From assembly GCF_000426685.1 (NCBI RefSeq), contig NZ_AUFV01000002.1, positions 186,001-250,000 of the forward strand: DNA of 64,000 nt, in the 5' to 3' direction. The notes beneath the pieces are model-generated. The model did no database searches and had not been told where the DNA came from. It saw only the letters and a program-made list of their open reading frames with translations. Below are positions 45,172 to 55,044 of the stretch, piece by piece. Every line of letters begins with the position of its first letter. Position 1 is the stretch's first letter. The position numbers and the translations under genes are program-made. This stretch comes from Solimonas flava DSM 18980. GTDB taxonomy: Bacteria > Pseudomonadota > Gammaproteobacteria > Nevskiales > Nevskiaceae.

Positions 45172-45417
45172 CGCGGCGCTGACCGTTCGGCTGCCGCCGC
45201 GCGGCCGCTCATCCCCCGAGGCCACAGGAAAGCCCCGCCCGCGCCGCTGAAGAGGGTGGGATTCGAGGCGGCCGCGAGTCGTCGGGGGGCGATGCCGGGC
45301 GCCGCGGTGGCGCCGGCGGCGGCCGCCTCGAACCCCTTTTCGCGGTGCCCCGCGTGCCGGCGCGCAGATGCGCCGGCCGCCCGATCCGAGTCGCCGTACC
45401 CATACGAGGAGTTGCCG

Positions 45418-47877
45418 ATGTCCTTCGATTCCGTTCAACCGACGCTGCGCGGTGCCGTGCTCGGCGGCGTGCTGCCGCTGGCCGGCATCGCCGCCGCCGC
45501 CCTGCCGGGCGGCCTGCCGCTCGGCGCGCCGCTGCTGCTGCTCGGCGCGCTCGCCGTGGCGCTCGGCGCGCTCGCCGGCGCGGCGCTGCTGCGCGCGGCG
45601 CTGCGGCCGGCGCAGCGCGCCGCGGCGGTCGCCGCCGCCGTCGCACGCGGCGAGCTCGAGGTCGCCGTCGGCGACGCCGGCGCGCTCGGCGAGACGCTCG
45701 GCGCCATGCTCGCCGCGCTGCGCCGGCAGCGCAGCGACGAACGCGCGCGCCTGCAGGCGCTGGTCGAGCAGACGCAGGGCGTGCTGTCGGCGGCGCGCGC
45801 CGGCGACCTGTCGCGCCGCGTCGCCAGCGGCACCGCGGGCGGCGCCGAGAGCGCGCTGTGCGAAGCGATCAACGCCCTGCTCGACGACGTCGCGGCGACG
45901 CAGGCGCGCGAGCGCGAGGCGGCGGTGGCGACGGCGCGCATCCAGCAGGGCCTCGACGTCGCCGAGACCAACGTCATGGTCGCCGACGCGGATCTCAACG
46001 TCGTCTACGTCAACCAGTCGATCCGCATCATGCTGGCGGCCGCCGAGGCCGACATCCGCAAGGACGTGCCGAGCTTCAACGCCGCCGCCGTGGTCGGCGC
46101 CAACATCGACATCTTCCACAAGAACCCGGCGTTCCAGCGCGGCCTGCTGGCGCGCATGACGCAGACGCACAAGGCGCGCATCGCCGTCGGCGGCCGCGCG
46201 TTCTCGCTGATCGTCAACCCGATCGACAGCGACGGCGCGCGCGTCGGCTACGTCGTCGAGTGGAAGGACATGACCGCCGAGCTCGCCGCGCAGGCGCGCG
46301 AGCAGGAGCGCGCCGACGCCGAGAAGCGGCTCGCCGACGAGAACCTGCGCATCAAGAACGCGCTCGACAACGTCACCACCAACGTCATGATCGCCAACAA
46401 CGACCGCGAGATCATGTACGTCAATAAATCGATCGTGCAGATGCTGACGCGCGCCGAGGCCGATCTGCGCCGCGATCTGCCGAGCTTCGACGTGCGCAAG
46501 CTGCTCGGCGGCTCGATCGATCAGTTCCACAAGGCGCCGGAGCATCAGAAGCGCGTGCTGGAAAGCCTGCGCGACACGCATCGCGCGCAGATCAAGGTCG
46601 GCGGCCGCAGCTTCTCGCTGACCGTCAACCCGATCGTCAACGAGCAGGGCCAGCGTCTCGGCACGGTCGTCGAATGGCTCGACCGCAGTGCCGAAGTCGC
46701 GGTCGAGGCCGAGGTCGGCGGCATCGTCAAGGCCGCCGCCGACGGCGACTTCTCGCGGCGTGTCGCGCTCGACGGCAAGGATGGCTTCTTCCGCCAGCTC
46801 GCCGAGAACATCAACCAGCTGCTCGAAACCAGCGAGGCTGGCCTGACCGAGGTCGGCCGCGTGTTCGGCGCGCTGGCGCGCGGCGATCTCACGCAGCAGA
46901 TCGACGCCGATTTCAAGGGCACGTTTGGCAAGCTCAAGGACGACGCCAACACCACCGTCGGGCAGCTGACGCAGATCATCCGTCAGATCCAGGCGGCGAG
47001 CGACACGATCAACACGGCGGCGCGGGAGATTGCGGCGGGCAACAGCGACCTGTCGGCGCGGACCGAGCAGCAGGCGGCGAGCCTGGAGGAAACGGCCTCG
47101 TCGATGGAAGAGCTGACGTCGACGGTGAAGCAGAACGCGGAGAACGCGCGGCAGGCGAACCAGCTGGCGATCGGCGCGTCGGACGTGGCGGTGAAGGGCG
47201 GCGCGGTGGTGGCGGAAGTGGTGACGACGATGGCGTCGATCTCGGACGCGAGCAAGAAGATCGCCGACATCATCGGCGTGATCGACGGCATCGCGTTCCA
47301 GACCAACATTCTGGCGCTGAACGCGGCGGTGGAAGCGGCGCGGGCGGGCGAGCAGGGGCGCGGCTTCGCGGTGGTGGCGAGCGAAGTGCGCAGCCTGGCG
47401 CAGCGCAGCGCGTCGGCGGCCAAGGAGATCAAATCGCTGATCAGCGACTCGACGGACCGGGTCGGCACGGGCGCCAAGCTGGTGGAACAGGCGGGGCGGA
47501 CGATGGACGAGATCGTCGGCAGCGTGAAGCGGGTGACGGACATCATGGGCGAGATCACGGCGGCGTCGCAGGAGCAGAGCCAGGGGATCGAGCAGGTGAA
47601 CCAGACGATCACGCAGATGGACGAGGTGACGCAGCAGAACGCGGCGCTGGTGGAAGAGGCATCGGCGTCGGCGCGCTCGCTGGAAGAGCAGGCGGGCGGT
47701 CTGGCGTCGTCGGTAGCGCGCTTCCGGCTGGCCGGTGCGCCGGCCCTGGCCACGGCGAGCGAGCCGGCGCGTCCGGCGCCGCGCGCGCCCGCCAGGCCGG
47801 CGCCGCGCCGCCCCGGCTTCAACGGCAGCCGCCCGGCCGCCGCGACGGCGACCGAGGACCAGTGGACCGAGTTCTGA
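45418..47877 (+). CDS. Methyl-accepting chemotaxis protein with two PAS domains
   Basis: An 819-residue receptor. Two hydrophobic segments near the N-terminus (about 13-30 and 34-60) leave almost no periplasmic loop, so sensing is intracellular. Two PAS domains follow (about 175-285 and 312-425), each with a Glu-Trp near its end (VVEWKDMT, W282; VVEWLDRS, W420) and a helix His (DIFHKNP, H234; DQFHKAP, H371). A HAMP-like stretch precedes the signalling domain, whose hairpin tip lies in [20 protein letters not shown]. The C-terminus ends QWTEF, a CheR/CheB tether-like pentapeptide. The ATG at 45418 has CGAGGAG upstream. Confidence 0.93.
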   Translation: MSFDSVQPTLRGAVLGGVLPLAGIAAAALPGGLPLGAPLLLLGALAVALGALAGAALLRAALRPAQRAAAVAAAVARGELEVAVGDAGALGETLGAMLAALRRQRSDERARLQALVEQTQGVLSAARAGDLSRRVASGTAGGAESALCEAINALLDDVAATQAREREAAVATARIQQGLDVAETNVMVADADLNVVYVNQSIRIMLAAAEADIRKDVPSFNAAAVVGANIDIFHKNPAFQRGLLARMTQTHKARIAVGGRAFSLIVNPIDSDGARVGYVVEWKDMTAELAAQAREQERADAEKRLADENLRIKNALDNVTTNVMIANNDREIMYVNKSIVQMLTRAEADLRRDLPSFDVRKLLGGSIDQFHKAPEHQKRVLESLRDTHRAQIKVGGRSFSLTVNPIVNEQGQRLGTVVEWLDRSAEVAVEAEVGGIVKAAADGDFSRRVALDGKDGFFRQLAENINQLLETSEAGLTEVGRVFGALARGDLTQQIDADFKGTFGKLKDDANTTVGQLTQIIRQIQAASDTINTAAREIAAGNSDLSARTEQQAASLEETASSMEELTSTVKQNAENARQANQLAIGASDVAVKGGAVVAEVVTTMASISDASKKIADIIGVIDGIAFQTNILALNAAVEAARAGEQGRGFAVVASEVRSLAQRSASAAKEIKSLISDSTDRVGTGAKLVEQAGRTMDEIVGSVKRVTDIMGEITAASQEQSQGIEQVNQTITQMDEVTQQNAALVEEASASARSLEEQAGGLASSVARFRLAGAPALATASEPARPAPRAPARPAPRRPGFNGSRPAAATATEDQWTEF

Positions 47878-47954
47878 GTCCGCGTCCTCAAGAACGGGTC
47901 CGCGCCGCCGCTATCGGCAACGTGGCCCCCGCCGGCTGTTGACCAAGGAAACGC

Positions 47955-48275
47955 ATGTCCACTGATCCGATCCGCACCGCGAGCGACGCGACGGCCGCGA
48001 CGCTCGAACTGCCCGCCGATCTCGGCATCGAACAGCTCGCCGCGCTGCACGCGCAGCTGGCGCCGCGTGTCGCCGACGCCGCGCCGCTGACGCTCGACGG
48101 CGGCGCGGTGACGCGCGTGCATACCGCTGGCCTGCAGCTGTGCGCGGCGTTCTGCCGCGACCGCGCGCGCGCCGGTCTGGCGACCGTCTGGCGCGAGCCG
48201 AGCGCGACGCTGCGCGACGCGGCGCGCCTGCTCGGCCTCGACGCCGGCCTGTGCCTCGCCGAGGTGCGGCCGTGA
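47955..48275 (+). CDS. STAS-domain protein in the chemotaxis cluster
   Basis: A 106-residue single STAS domain of the SpoIIAA/anti-sigma-factor-antagonist or MlaB type. The usual D-S-S-G-L phosphorylation segment reads RVHTAGLQL, with Thr where the phosphorylated Ser lies and His instead of Asp. It overlaps cheY copy 2 as GTGA. The role in chemotaxis is unknown; proteins like it sit at the same place in other clusters of this type. Its kinase partner is not visible. Confidence 0.75.
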   Translation: MSTDPIRTASDATAATLELPADLGIEQLAALHAQLAPRVADAAPLTLDGGAVTRVHTAGLQLCAAFCRDRARAGLATVWREPSATLRDAARLLGLDAGLCLAEVRP

Positions 48276-48637
48276 GCGCGCGCATCCTCGCGGTCGACGA
48301 TTCCGCCTCGATGCGGCAGATGGTCGCCTACACGCTGCGCGACGCCGGCTTCGACGTCGCCGAGGCGGCCGATGGCCAGGAGGCCTACGAGATGGCGCAG
48401 CGCGAGCCGTTCCGGCTGGTGCTCTGCGACGTCAACATGCCGCGCCTCGACGGCATCGGCCTGGTGCGCCAGCTGCGCCAGCTGCCAACCTACAAGTTCA
48501 CGCCGCTGCTGATGCTGACGACCGAGTCGGGCCCCGAGAAGAAGCAGGAAGGCAAGGCGGCCGGCGCGACCGGCTGGCTGGTCAAGCCGTTCAATCCGGA
48601 GCAGCTCGTCGCCACCGTGCAGCGCGTGCTGGGCTAA
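48272..48637 (+). CDS. CheY-like response regulator, copy 2
   Basis: A 121-residue receiver with D9-D10 (AVDDSASMR), D53 (LCDVNMP) and the Lys in WLVKPF. It is more like the receivers coupled to CheA-type kinases of secondary che modules than the motor-binding CheY. GTG start overlapping the STAS gene, and 12 bases before cheA copy 2, its probable kinase. Confidence 0.9.
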   Translation: MSARILAVDDSASMRQMVAYTLRDAGFDVAEAADGQEAYEMAQREPFRLVLCDVNMPRLDGIGLVRQLRQLPTYKFTPLLMLTTESGPEKKQEGKAAGATGWLVKPFNPEQLVATVQRVLG

Positions 48638-48649
48638 CGGGCCCTAACC

Positions 48650-50641
48650 ATGGCCGGCATCGATCTCAAGCGCTTCCACCGCGCGTTCTTCGAGGAAAGC
48701 TTCGAGGGCCTCGACGCGATGGAGGCGGCGCTGCTGCGTCTCGATCCGGCGCAGCCCGACGCCGAGACGCTGAACGGCATCTTCCGCGCCGCGCACTCGA
48801 TCAAGGGCGGCGCCGGCACTTTCGGCTTCGCCGCGATCAGCGAGTACACGCACGTGCTCGAGACGCTGCTCGACGAGATGCGCGCCGGTCGCCGCGCGAT
48901 CTGCGCCGCCGACGTCGACCTGCTGTTGCGCGCGAGCGACGCGTTGCGCGGCCTGCTGCAGGCGGCGCAGGACGAGCGCGTCGCCGAGCGCACGGTCGCC
49001 GACGCCATCCATGCCGAGCTGACGCAGTGCCTGCAGGGCGCGGCGCCGACCGCAACCGGCAACGCCGCGGCGGCCACCGCGGCGCCGGCGGCGGGCTGGG
49101 CGATCCATTTCGCGCCGCATCCGGACCTGTTCGCCAGCGGCAACGATCCGCTGCGCATCCTGCGCGAACTGACCACGCTCGGCGACGCCCGCATCAGCGT
49201 GCGCGACGCGGCGCTGCCGGCGTTCGCGGCGCTGGCGCCGGAGACCTGCTACCTGGCCTGGGACATCGAGCTGCGCGGCGCCGTGGATCGCGCCGCGGTC
49301 GCCGAGCAGTTCGCCTGGGTCGAGGACGAGTGCGAGCTGCGCATCGAGCCGCTGACTGACGGCGCTGCCGCTGCGACCGGCGTTGCCGCGCCGGCGCCGC
49401 TCGCGGCCGCGGTGCCGCCGCCGCGCGCGCCCGCCGACGGCGCGGCGCGCAGCGAACCGCGCGGCGACGGCGCGTCGATCCGCATCGCCACCGCCAAGAT
49501 CGACGCGATGATCGACCTCGTCGGCGAGCTGGTCATTACCCAGGCGATGCTGCAGCAGCTCGCCGACCGCCTCGACCCGGCGACCAGCGAAGTCCTGCAG
49601 CAAGGGCTCGCGCAGCTCGACCGCAACACGCGGTTGCTGCAGGAGGCGGTGATGTCGACGCGCATGCTGCCGGTCGAGGCCGTGTTCTCGCGCTTTCCGC
49701 GCGTGGTCCACGATCTCGCCGCGCGGCTCGGCAAGCAGGTGCGCCTGCAGAGCAGCGGCGAGAGCACCGAACTCGACAAGAGCATGATCGAGAAGATCGC
49801 CGATCCGCTCACGCATCTGGTCCGCAACAGCCTCGACCACGGCATCGAGACCGCCGCGGCGCGCGTCGCCGCCGGCAAGGACGCCGCCGGCACGTTGACG
49901 CTGCGCGCCGCGCACCAGGGCGGCCACATCGTCATCGAAGTCGCCGACGATGGTCGCGGCCTCGACCGCGCGCGCATCCTCGCCAAGGCCGCCGAGCGCG
50001 GCATCGCCTGCGATGCGGCGATGAGCGACGCCGAGGTCTGGCAGCTGATCTTCGCGCCCGGCTTCTCGACCGCCGAGCAGGTCACCGACGTGTCTGGCCG
50101 CGGCGTCGGCATGGACGTCGTCAAGCGCAACATCGAATCGCTCGGCGGGCGCGTCGAGCTGGCCTCGCATCCGGGCCAGGGCACGACGGTGACGATCCGC
50201 CTGCCGCTGACGCTGGCGATCGTCGACGGCATGTCGGTCGCGGTCGGCGAGGAGACTTTCATCCTGCCGCTGTCGGCGATCGTCGAGTCGCTGCAGCCGC
50301 AGCCGGAGCAGATCAAGCGCGTCGCCACGCAGGGCCAGGTCGCGCGCGTGCGCGACGAGTACCTGCCGCTGGTCGCGCTGCACGAATGGTTCGCGCTGCC
50401 GGCCGCGCCGCGCGCCGCGCACGAGGCGATCCTCGTCATCGTCGAGGCCGAGGGCCGCAAGCTGGCGCTGCAGGTCGACGCCCTGCTCGGCCAGCAGCAG
50501 GTCGTCATCAAGAGTCTCGAAACCCACTACAAGCGCGTGCCCGGCATCTCGGGCGCGACCATCCTCGGCGACGGCCGGGTCGCGCTGATCGCCGATGTCG
50601 GCGAGATCGTGCGCCTGGCGACCCGCGCCGCCGCCGCCTGA
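48650..50641 (+). CDS. cheA: Chemotaxis histidine kinase CheA, copy 2
   Basis: A 663-residue CheA. Hpt with H49 (FRAAHSIKGGAG); a middle domain (about 140-240: GWAIHFAPHPDLFASGNDP...) like the P2/linker domain of class I CheA; dimerisation and kinase domain with NSLDHGIE, DDGRGLD and GRGVGMDVV; CheW-like C-terminal domain. Differs clearly from copy 1 in linker and length. Together with STAS, CheY, CheW, MCP, CheR, CheD and CheB it makes a complete second signalling set. Confidence 0.95.
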   Translation: MAGIDLKRFHRAFFEESFEGLDAMEAALLRLDPAQPDAETLNGIFRAAHSIKGGAGTFGFAAISEYTHVLETLLDEMRAGRRAICAADVDLLLRASDALRGLLQAAQDERVAERTVADAIHAELTQCLQGAAPTATGNAAAATAAPAAGWAIHFAPHPDLFASGNDPLRILRELTTLGDARISVRDAALPAFAALAPETCYLAWDIELRGAVDRAAVAEQFAWVEDECELRIEPLTDGAAAATGVAAPAPLAAAVPPPRAPADGAARSEPRGDGASIRIATAKIDAMIDLVGELVITQAMLQQLADRLDPATSEVLQQGLAQLDRNTRLLQEAVMSTRMLPVEAVFSRFPRVVHDLAARLGKQVRLQSSGESTELDKSMIEKIADPLTHLVRNSLDHGIETAAARVAAGKDAAGTLTLRAAHQGGHIVIEVADDGRGLDRARILAKAAERGIACDAAMSDAEVWQLIFAPGFSTAEQVTDVSGRGVGMDVVKRNIESLGGRVELASHPGQGTTVTIRLPLTLAIVDGMSVAVGEETFILPLSAIVESLQPQPEQIKRVATQGQVARVRDEYLPLVALHEWFALPAAPRAAHEAILVIVEAEGRKLALQVDALLGQQQVVIKSLETHYKRVPGISGATILGDGRVALIADVGEIVRLATRAAAA

Positions 50642-50654
50642 GAGGAGTTGTCCG

Positions 50655-51164
50655 ATGCAAGCCCCGCCATCCGCATCGTCCGCCGCGTCCGCCATCGCCG
50701 CGCCGGCCGCCGAGTTCCTGACCTTCACGCTCGGCGGCGAGGAGTACGGCGTCGACATTCTCAAAGTCCAGGAAATCCGCGGCTACGACACCGTCACGCG
50801 CATGCCCGGCGCGCCGGACTTCATGAAAGGCGTCATCAACCTGCGCGGCACCATCGTGCCGGTGATCGACCTGCGCCTGAAGCTGCGGCTCGACGACGCG
50901 CGCTACGACGCCTTCACCGTGATGGTGATCCTCAATGTCGGCCAGCGCATCGTCGGCATGGTCGTCGACGGCGTCTCCGACGTCGTCGCGCTCGACGCCG
51001 GCGACGTGCGGCCGGCTCCGGAGTTCGGCGGCGCGATCGACACGCGCTTCATCACCGGCCTCGGCACGCGCGACCAGCGCATGATCATCCTGCTCGACAT
51101 CGAGAAGCTGCTCAGCGCCGCCGACATCGGTGTGCTCAATGAGGCCGTCGCGCAGGCTGCCTGA
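50655..51164 (+). CDS. cheW: Chemotaxis coupling protein CheW, copy 2
   Basis: A 169-residue Che[44 protein letters not shown] over two strands, and a Ser/Ala-rich N-terminal extension of about 18 residues. The ATG at 50655 has GAGGAG upstream. Follows cheA copy 2 and precedes a receptor. Confidence 0.94.
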   Translation: MQAPPSASSAASAIAAPAAEFLTFTLGGEEYGVDILKVQEIRGYDTVTRMPGAPDFMKGVINLRGTIVPVIDLRLKLRLDDARYDAFTVMVILNVGQRIVGMVVDGVSDVVALDAGDVRPAPEFGGAIDTRFITGLGTRDQRMIILLDIEKLLSAADIGVLNEAVAQAA

Positions 51165-51237
51165 TCCACGATTCCATTCCCCCCAAGAACGTGCAGTCCG
51201 GTCACGGATGACTGCGAGGCTGCCGCGGAGATCTGTG

Positions 51238-53595
51238 ATGTTGCGATTCCGGCTCAAGGTCGGCCAGCGCCTGGCGCTCGGCTTCGGTGCAGTGCTGTCG
51301 CTGCTGGTCGTCGCGGTCGGCGCCGCGATCTATTTCCAGCGCGTGGTCGGCGACAGCACGCGCTCGATGCTCGACGATGACGTTGTCACCATGCGCGTCG
51401 CCCACGAACTGCTCGAAGGCAATCTCGATCAGCAGCGCCGGGTCGCCAACATGCTGCTCGTGGTCCGCGACAAGGACGAGGTGAAACGCCTGTCGGCCGA
51501 GATCGACGGCATCAAGCAGCACAATCAGGAACTGCTGTCGACCATCGAGCCGCTGCTGCAGTCCGAGCAGGATCAGGCGCTGCTGGCATCGCTGAAGGAC
51601 AGGCGCAAGGCCTGGATCGACCAGCGCGACGAGTTCGTCGAGGCGCTGATGGGCGCCAAGCCGGGCGAGCTCGACACCTATTTCTTCTCGACAGTCGTGC
51701 CGTATGCCGAGCGCTACAGCGAAAGCGTGCGCCAGCTGCTCGACGCGCAGCAGGTCCGGCTCGACGCCACCGCTGCGCAGGTCGAGCGGCGTGGCACGCA
51801 GGCGGCCGGCCTCGAACTGATGCTCGCCGCAATCGCGCTGCTGGTCGGGTGCGGCTGCGCGTGGTGGATCACGCGCGGCATCGTGCGGCCACTGCGGCGC
51901 GCAGTGGAGATCGCCGACGGCGTCGCGCACGGCCGTCTGGATCTGGAGATCCGCGACGGCGGCGGCGACGAGACCGGCCAGCTGCTGCGCTCGCTGAAGG
52001 ACATGCAGCAGCTGCTGCGCGAACGCGCCGAGGCCGATCGCGTCAAGGCGGCGCAGCTGGCGCGCATCAAGCAGGGCCTCGACGCGGTCAGCACCAACGT
52101 GATGATCGCCGACAACGATCTCAACATCCTCTACGTCAACCCGGCGATCCTGGCAACGCTGCGCAACGCCGAGGCCGACCTGCAGAAAGTGCTCCCGCAG
52201 TTCAAGGCCGACGAACTGGTCGGCGGCAACATCGACCAGTTCCATCGCAATCCCTCGCACCAGCGCGGCCTGCTGGCGCGCGTCGAGCGCCAGCACGCGG
52301 CACGCATCACGATCGGCGCGCGCACCTTCACGCAGCAGATCAACGTCATCCGCGACGAGCACGACGCGCGCATCGGCTATGTCGTGGAGTGGAAGGACAT
52401 CACGGTCGAGCTCGGCATCGAGAACGAGATCGCCGCGATTGTCACCGCCGCTGCCGACGGCGATTTCTCGCAGCGCATCCCGGCCGAGGGCAAGAGCGGT
52501 TTCTTCCTGCAACTCGCCGAGAACACCAACCGCCTGCTCGAGACCACGAACGCCGGACTGCAGGAGACGGCGCGCGTGCTCGCCGCGATCGCCGACGGCG
52601 ATCTGACGCAGACCGTCGGCACCGGCTTCAAGGGCACGGTCGGCGAGGTGATGACGAGCATCAACACGACGATCGCGCAGCTGACGCAGATCATCGGCGG
52701 CATCCAGGCGGCGAGCGACACCATCAACACGGCGGCGCGGGAGATCGCGGCGGGCAACAGCGACCTGTCGGCACGGACCGAGCAGCAGGCGGCGAGCCTG
52801 GAGGAAACGGCCTCGTCGATGGAGGAGCTGACGTCGACGGTGAAGCAGAACGCGGAGAACGCGCGGCAGGCGAACCAGCTGGCGATCGGCGCGTCGGACG
52901 TGGCGGTGAAGGGCGGCGCGGTGGTGGCGGAAGTGGTGACGACGATGGCGTCGATCTCGGACGCGAGCAAGAAGATCGCCGACATCATCGGCGTGATCGA
53001 CGGCATCGCGTTCCAGACCAACATTCTGGCGCTGAACGCGGCGGTGGAAGCGGCGCGGGCGGGCGAGCAAGGGCGCGGCTTCGCAGTGGTGGCGAGCGAA
53101 GTGCGCAGTCTGGCGCAGCGCAGCGCGTCGGCGGCCAAGGAGATCAAATCGCTGATCAGCGACTCGACGGACCGGGTCGGCACGGGCGCGAAGCTGGTGG
53201 AACAGGCGGGGCGGACGATGGACGAGATCGTCGGCAGCGTGAAGCGGGTGACGGACATCATGGGCGAGATCACGGCGGCGTCGCAGGAGCAGAGCCAGGG
53301 GATCGAGCAGGTGAACCAGACGATCACGCAGATGGACGAGGTGACGCAGCAGAACGCGGCGCTGGTGGAAGAGGCGTCGGCGTCGGCGCGCTCGCTGGAA
53401 GAGCAGGCGGGCGGTCTGGCGTCGTCGGTGGCGCGCTTCCGGCTGGCCGGCGCGCCGGCCGTGGCCGCGGCGAGCGAGCCGGCGCGTCCGGCGGCGGGCG
53501 CCGCGCCGCGCGCGCCCGCCGCCAAGCCGAGGAACGCGCGCACGCGCGGCAAGGGCCAGCCGCAGGCGGCCGAAGGACAGTGGACCGAGTTCTAG
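51238..53595 (+). CDS. Methyl-accepting chemotaxis protein with periplasmic four-helix domain and one PAS domain
   Basis: A 785-residue receptor. Membrane segments at about 12-34 and 193-213 flank a helical periplasmic domain. HAMP follows (about 214-265), then one PAS domain (about 275-390) with His336 (DQFHRNP) and Trp385 (VVEWKDIT). The signalling domain is almost identical, even at DNA level, to that of the receptor at 45418. It ends QWTEF. The ATG at 51238 has GGAG at seven-base spacing. cheR follows directly. Confidence 0.94.
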   Translation: MLRFRLKVGQRLALGFGAVLSLLVVAVGAAIYFQRVVGDSTRSMLDDDVVTMRVAHELLEGNLDQQRRVANMLLVVRDKDEVKRLSAEIDGIKQHNQELLSTIEPLLQSEQDQALLASLKDRRKAWIDQRDEFVEALMGAKPGELDTYFFSTVVPYAERYSESVRQLLDAQQVRLDATAAQVERRGTQAAGLELMLAAIALLVGCGCAWWITRGIVRPLRRAVEIADGVAHGRLDLEIRDGGGDETGQLLRSLKDMQQLLRERAEADRVKAAQLARIKQGLDAVSTNVMIADNDLNILYVNPAILATLRNAEADLQKVLPQFKADELVGGNIDQFHRNPSHQRGLLARVERQHAARITIGARTFTQQINVIRDEHDARIGYVVEWKDITVELGIENEIAAIVTAAADGDFSQRIPAEGKSGFFLQLAENTNRLLETTNAGLQETARVLAAIADGDLTQTVGTGFKGTVGEVMTSINTTIAQLTQIIGGIQAASDTINTAAREIAAGNSDLSARTEQQAASLEETASSMEELTSTVKQNAENARQANQLAIGASDVAVKGGAVVAEVVTTMASISDASKKIADIIGVIDGIAFQTNILALNAAVEAARAGEQGRGFAVVASEVRSLAQRSASAAKEIKSLISDSTDRVGTGAKLVEQAGRTMDEIVGSVKRVTDIMGEITAASQEQSQGIEQVNQTITQMDEVTQQNAALVEEASASARSLEEQAGGLASSVARFRLAGAPAVAAASEPARPAAGAAPRAPAAKPRNARTRGKGQPQAAEGQWTEF

Positions 53596-53597
53596 CG

Positions 53598-54437
53598 ATG
53601 CCCGAACCGGTGACGGCGGCCGACGAGGCGCGCGAGTTCGCGTTCACGGCTCGCGACTTCGAACGCGTCTGCGCGATGATTCGCGCGCGCGCCGGCATCG
53701 CGCTGGCGCCGAGCAAGCGCGACATGGTCTACAGCCGCCTGTCGCGTCGCCTGCGCGCCTTGCGCCTCGATTCGTTCGCCGCGTATCTGCAGCTGCTCGA
53801 CGAGCCGCGGCATCCGGAATGGGAGGCGTTCACCAACGCGCTGACCACCAACCTCACGGCGTTCTTCCGCGAGCCGCATCATTTCGAGACTCTGCAGACG
53901 CTGCTGCGCGAGGCGCGCGGACCGCGGCCGCTGCTGCTGTGGTCGGCGGCGGCTTCGACCGGCGAGGAGCCGTACTCGATCGCGATCAGTGCCTGCGAGG
54001 CGTTCGGCACGCTGCGGCCGCCGGTGCGCATTCTCGCCACCGACCTCGACACCCAGGTGCTGCAGACCGCCGAGCGCGGCGTCTATCCGCTCGAACGGAT
54101 CGAGCGCCTCGACGCCGCGCGGCGGCAGCGCTTCTTCCGGCGCGGCGTCGGCAGCCGCGAGGGCTATTGCCGGGTCGTCGACGAACTGCGCGCGCTGGTG
54201 CATTTCCGGCCGCTGAACCTGCTCGACGAGCGCTGGCCGCTGCGCGGCCCCTACACGGCGATCTTCTGCCGCAACGTGATGATCTACTTCGACCGTCCGA
54301 CCCAGCACCGCGTGCTGTCGCATCTGGTGCCGCTGCTGGCCGACGACGGCCTGCTGTTCGCCGGCCATTCGGAGAGCTTCTTCCACGCCGCCGAGCTGGT
54401 CCGGCCGTGTGGACGCACGGTCTACCGGCGAGCCTGA
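53598..54437 (+). CDS. cheR: Chemotaxis methyltransferase CheR
   Basis: Methylates receptor glutamates with S-adenosylmethionine. 279 residues. N-terminal helical domain; catalytic domain with LLLWSAAASTGEEPYSIAI (cofactor site), ILATDLDTQVL and IFCRNVMIYFD, then GHSES. Starts two bases after the receptor stop, suggesting tight coupling; the receptor's QWTEF tail is its likely docking peptide. Confidence 0.95.
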   Translation: MPEPVTAADEAREFAFTARDFERVCAMIRARAGIALAPSKRDMVYSRLSRRLRALRLDSFAAYLQLLDEPRHPEWEAFTNALTTNLTAFFREPHHFETLQTLLREARGPRPLLLWSAAASTGEEPYSIAISACEAFGTLRPPVRILATDLDTQVLQTAERGVYPLERIERLDAARRQRFFRRGVGSREGYCRVVDELRALVHFRPLNLLDERWPLRGPYTAIFCRNVMIYFDRPTQHRVLSHLVPLLADDGLLFAGHSESFFHAAELVRPCGRTVYRRA

Positions 54438-54441
54438 GGCC

Positions 54442-55044
54442 ATGAACGCACGGAAGAAAGGCCTCGCGGCAGCCACCGACGGCGGCTATTACGACCCGCG
54501 CTTCGGCGTGCAGGCGCAGAAGGTGCTGCCCGGCGACTACGCCGTCGCCGGTGACGGCCGCATGCTGGTGACGCTGCTCGGTTCCTGCGTCGCCGCCTGC
54601 CTGCACGATCCGCTGGCCCGGGTCGGCGGCATGAACCACTTCCTGCTGCCGGGCGGCGAGGGCGCCGCCGGCGAATCGGCGCGCTACGGCAGCTATGCGA
54701 TGGAAGTGCTGATCAACGAACTGCTCAAGCGCGGCGCGACGCGCGCGCGCCTGCAGGCCAAGGTGTTCGGCGGCGGCGCCGTGCTGCCGAGCCTGACGGT
54801 CGGCAACGTCGGCGAGCGCAACGCGCGCTTCGTGCTCGACTACCTGGCGGCCGAGCGCATCGCGGTGCTGGCGCAGGATCTCGGCGACATCGTGCCGCGC
54901 CGCGTCCACTACTTCCCGGCGACCGGCCGCGCGTTCATCAAGCGCCTGCCGGCCGCGCAGCGCGCGGCGGTCGCGGCCGACGAGCACCGCTATCTGCATC
55001 GCCTCACGTCCGGACCGGCCCAGGGCTCGGTGGAGCTGTTCTGA
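54442..55044 (+). CDS. cheD: Chemoreceptor glutamine deamidase CheD
   Basis: Deamidates receptor Gln residues. 200 residues. Catalytic C49 (LLGSCVAAC), H66 (GGMNHFLLP) and the Thr in the later domain fit the family; AKVFGGGA and [14 protein letters not shown] are conserved. The last residues are QGSVELF, similar to the tail of the receptor-like protein at 56138. The stop overlaps the cheB start. Confidence 0.94.
   Translation: MNARKKGLAAATDGGYYDPRFGVQAQKVLPGDYAVAGDGRMLVTLLGSCVAACLHDPLARVGGMNHFLLPGGEGAAGESARYGSYAMEVLINELLKRGATRARLQAKVFGGGAVLPSLTVGNVGERNARFVLDYLAAERIAVLAQDLGDIVPRRVHYFPATGRAFIKRLPAAQRAAVAADEHRYLHRLTSGPAQGSVELF

Noticed and set aside
48644-50764. A 706-codon minus-strand frame opposite the second cheA
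   Set aside because: Mirror of cheA codons; composition (Arg, His, Asp, Gln repeats) is that of a reverse-strand shadow.
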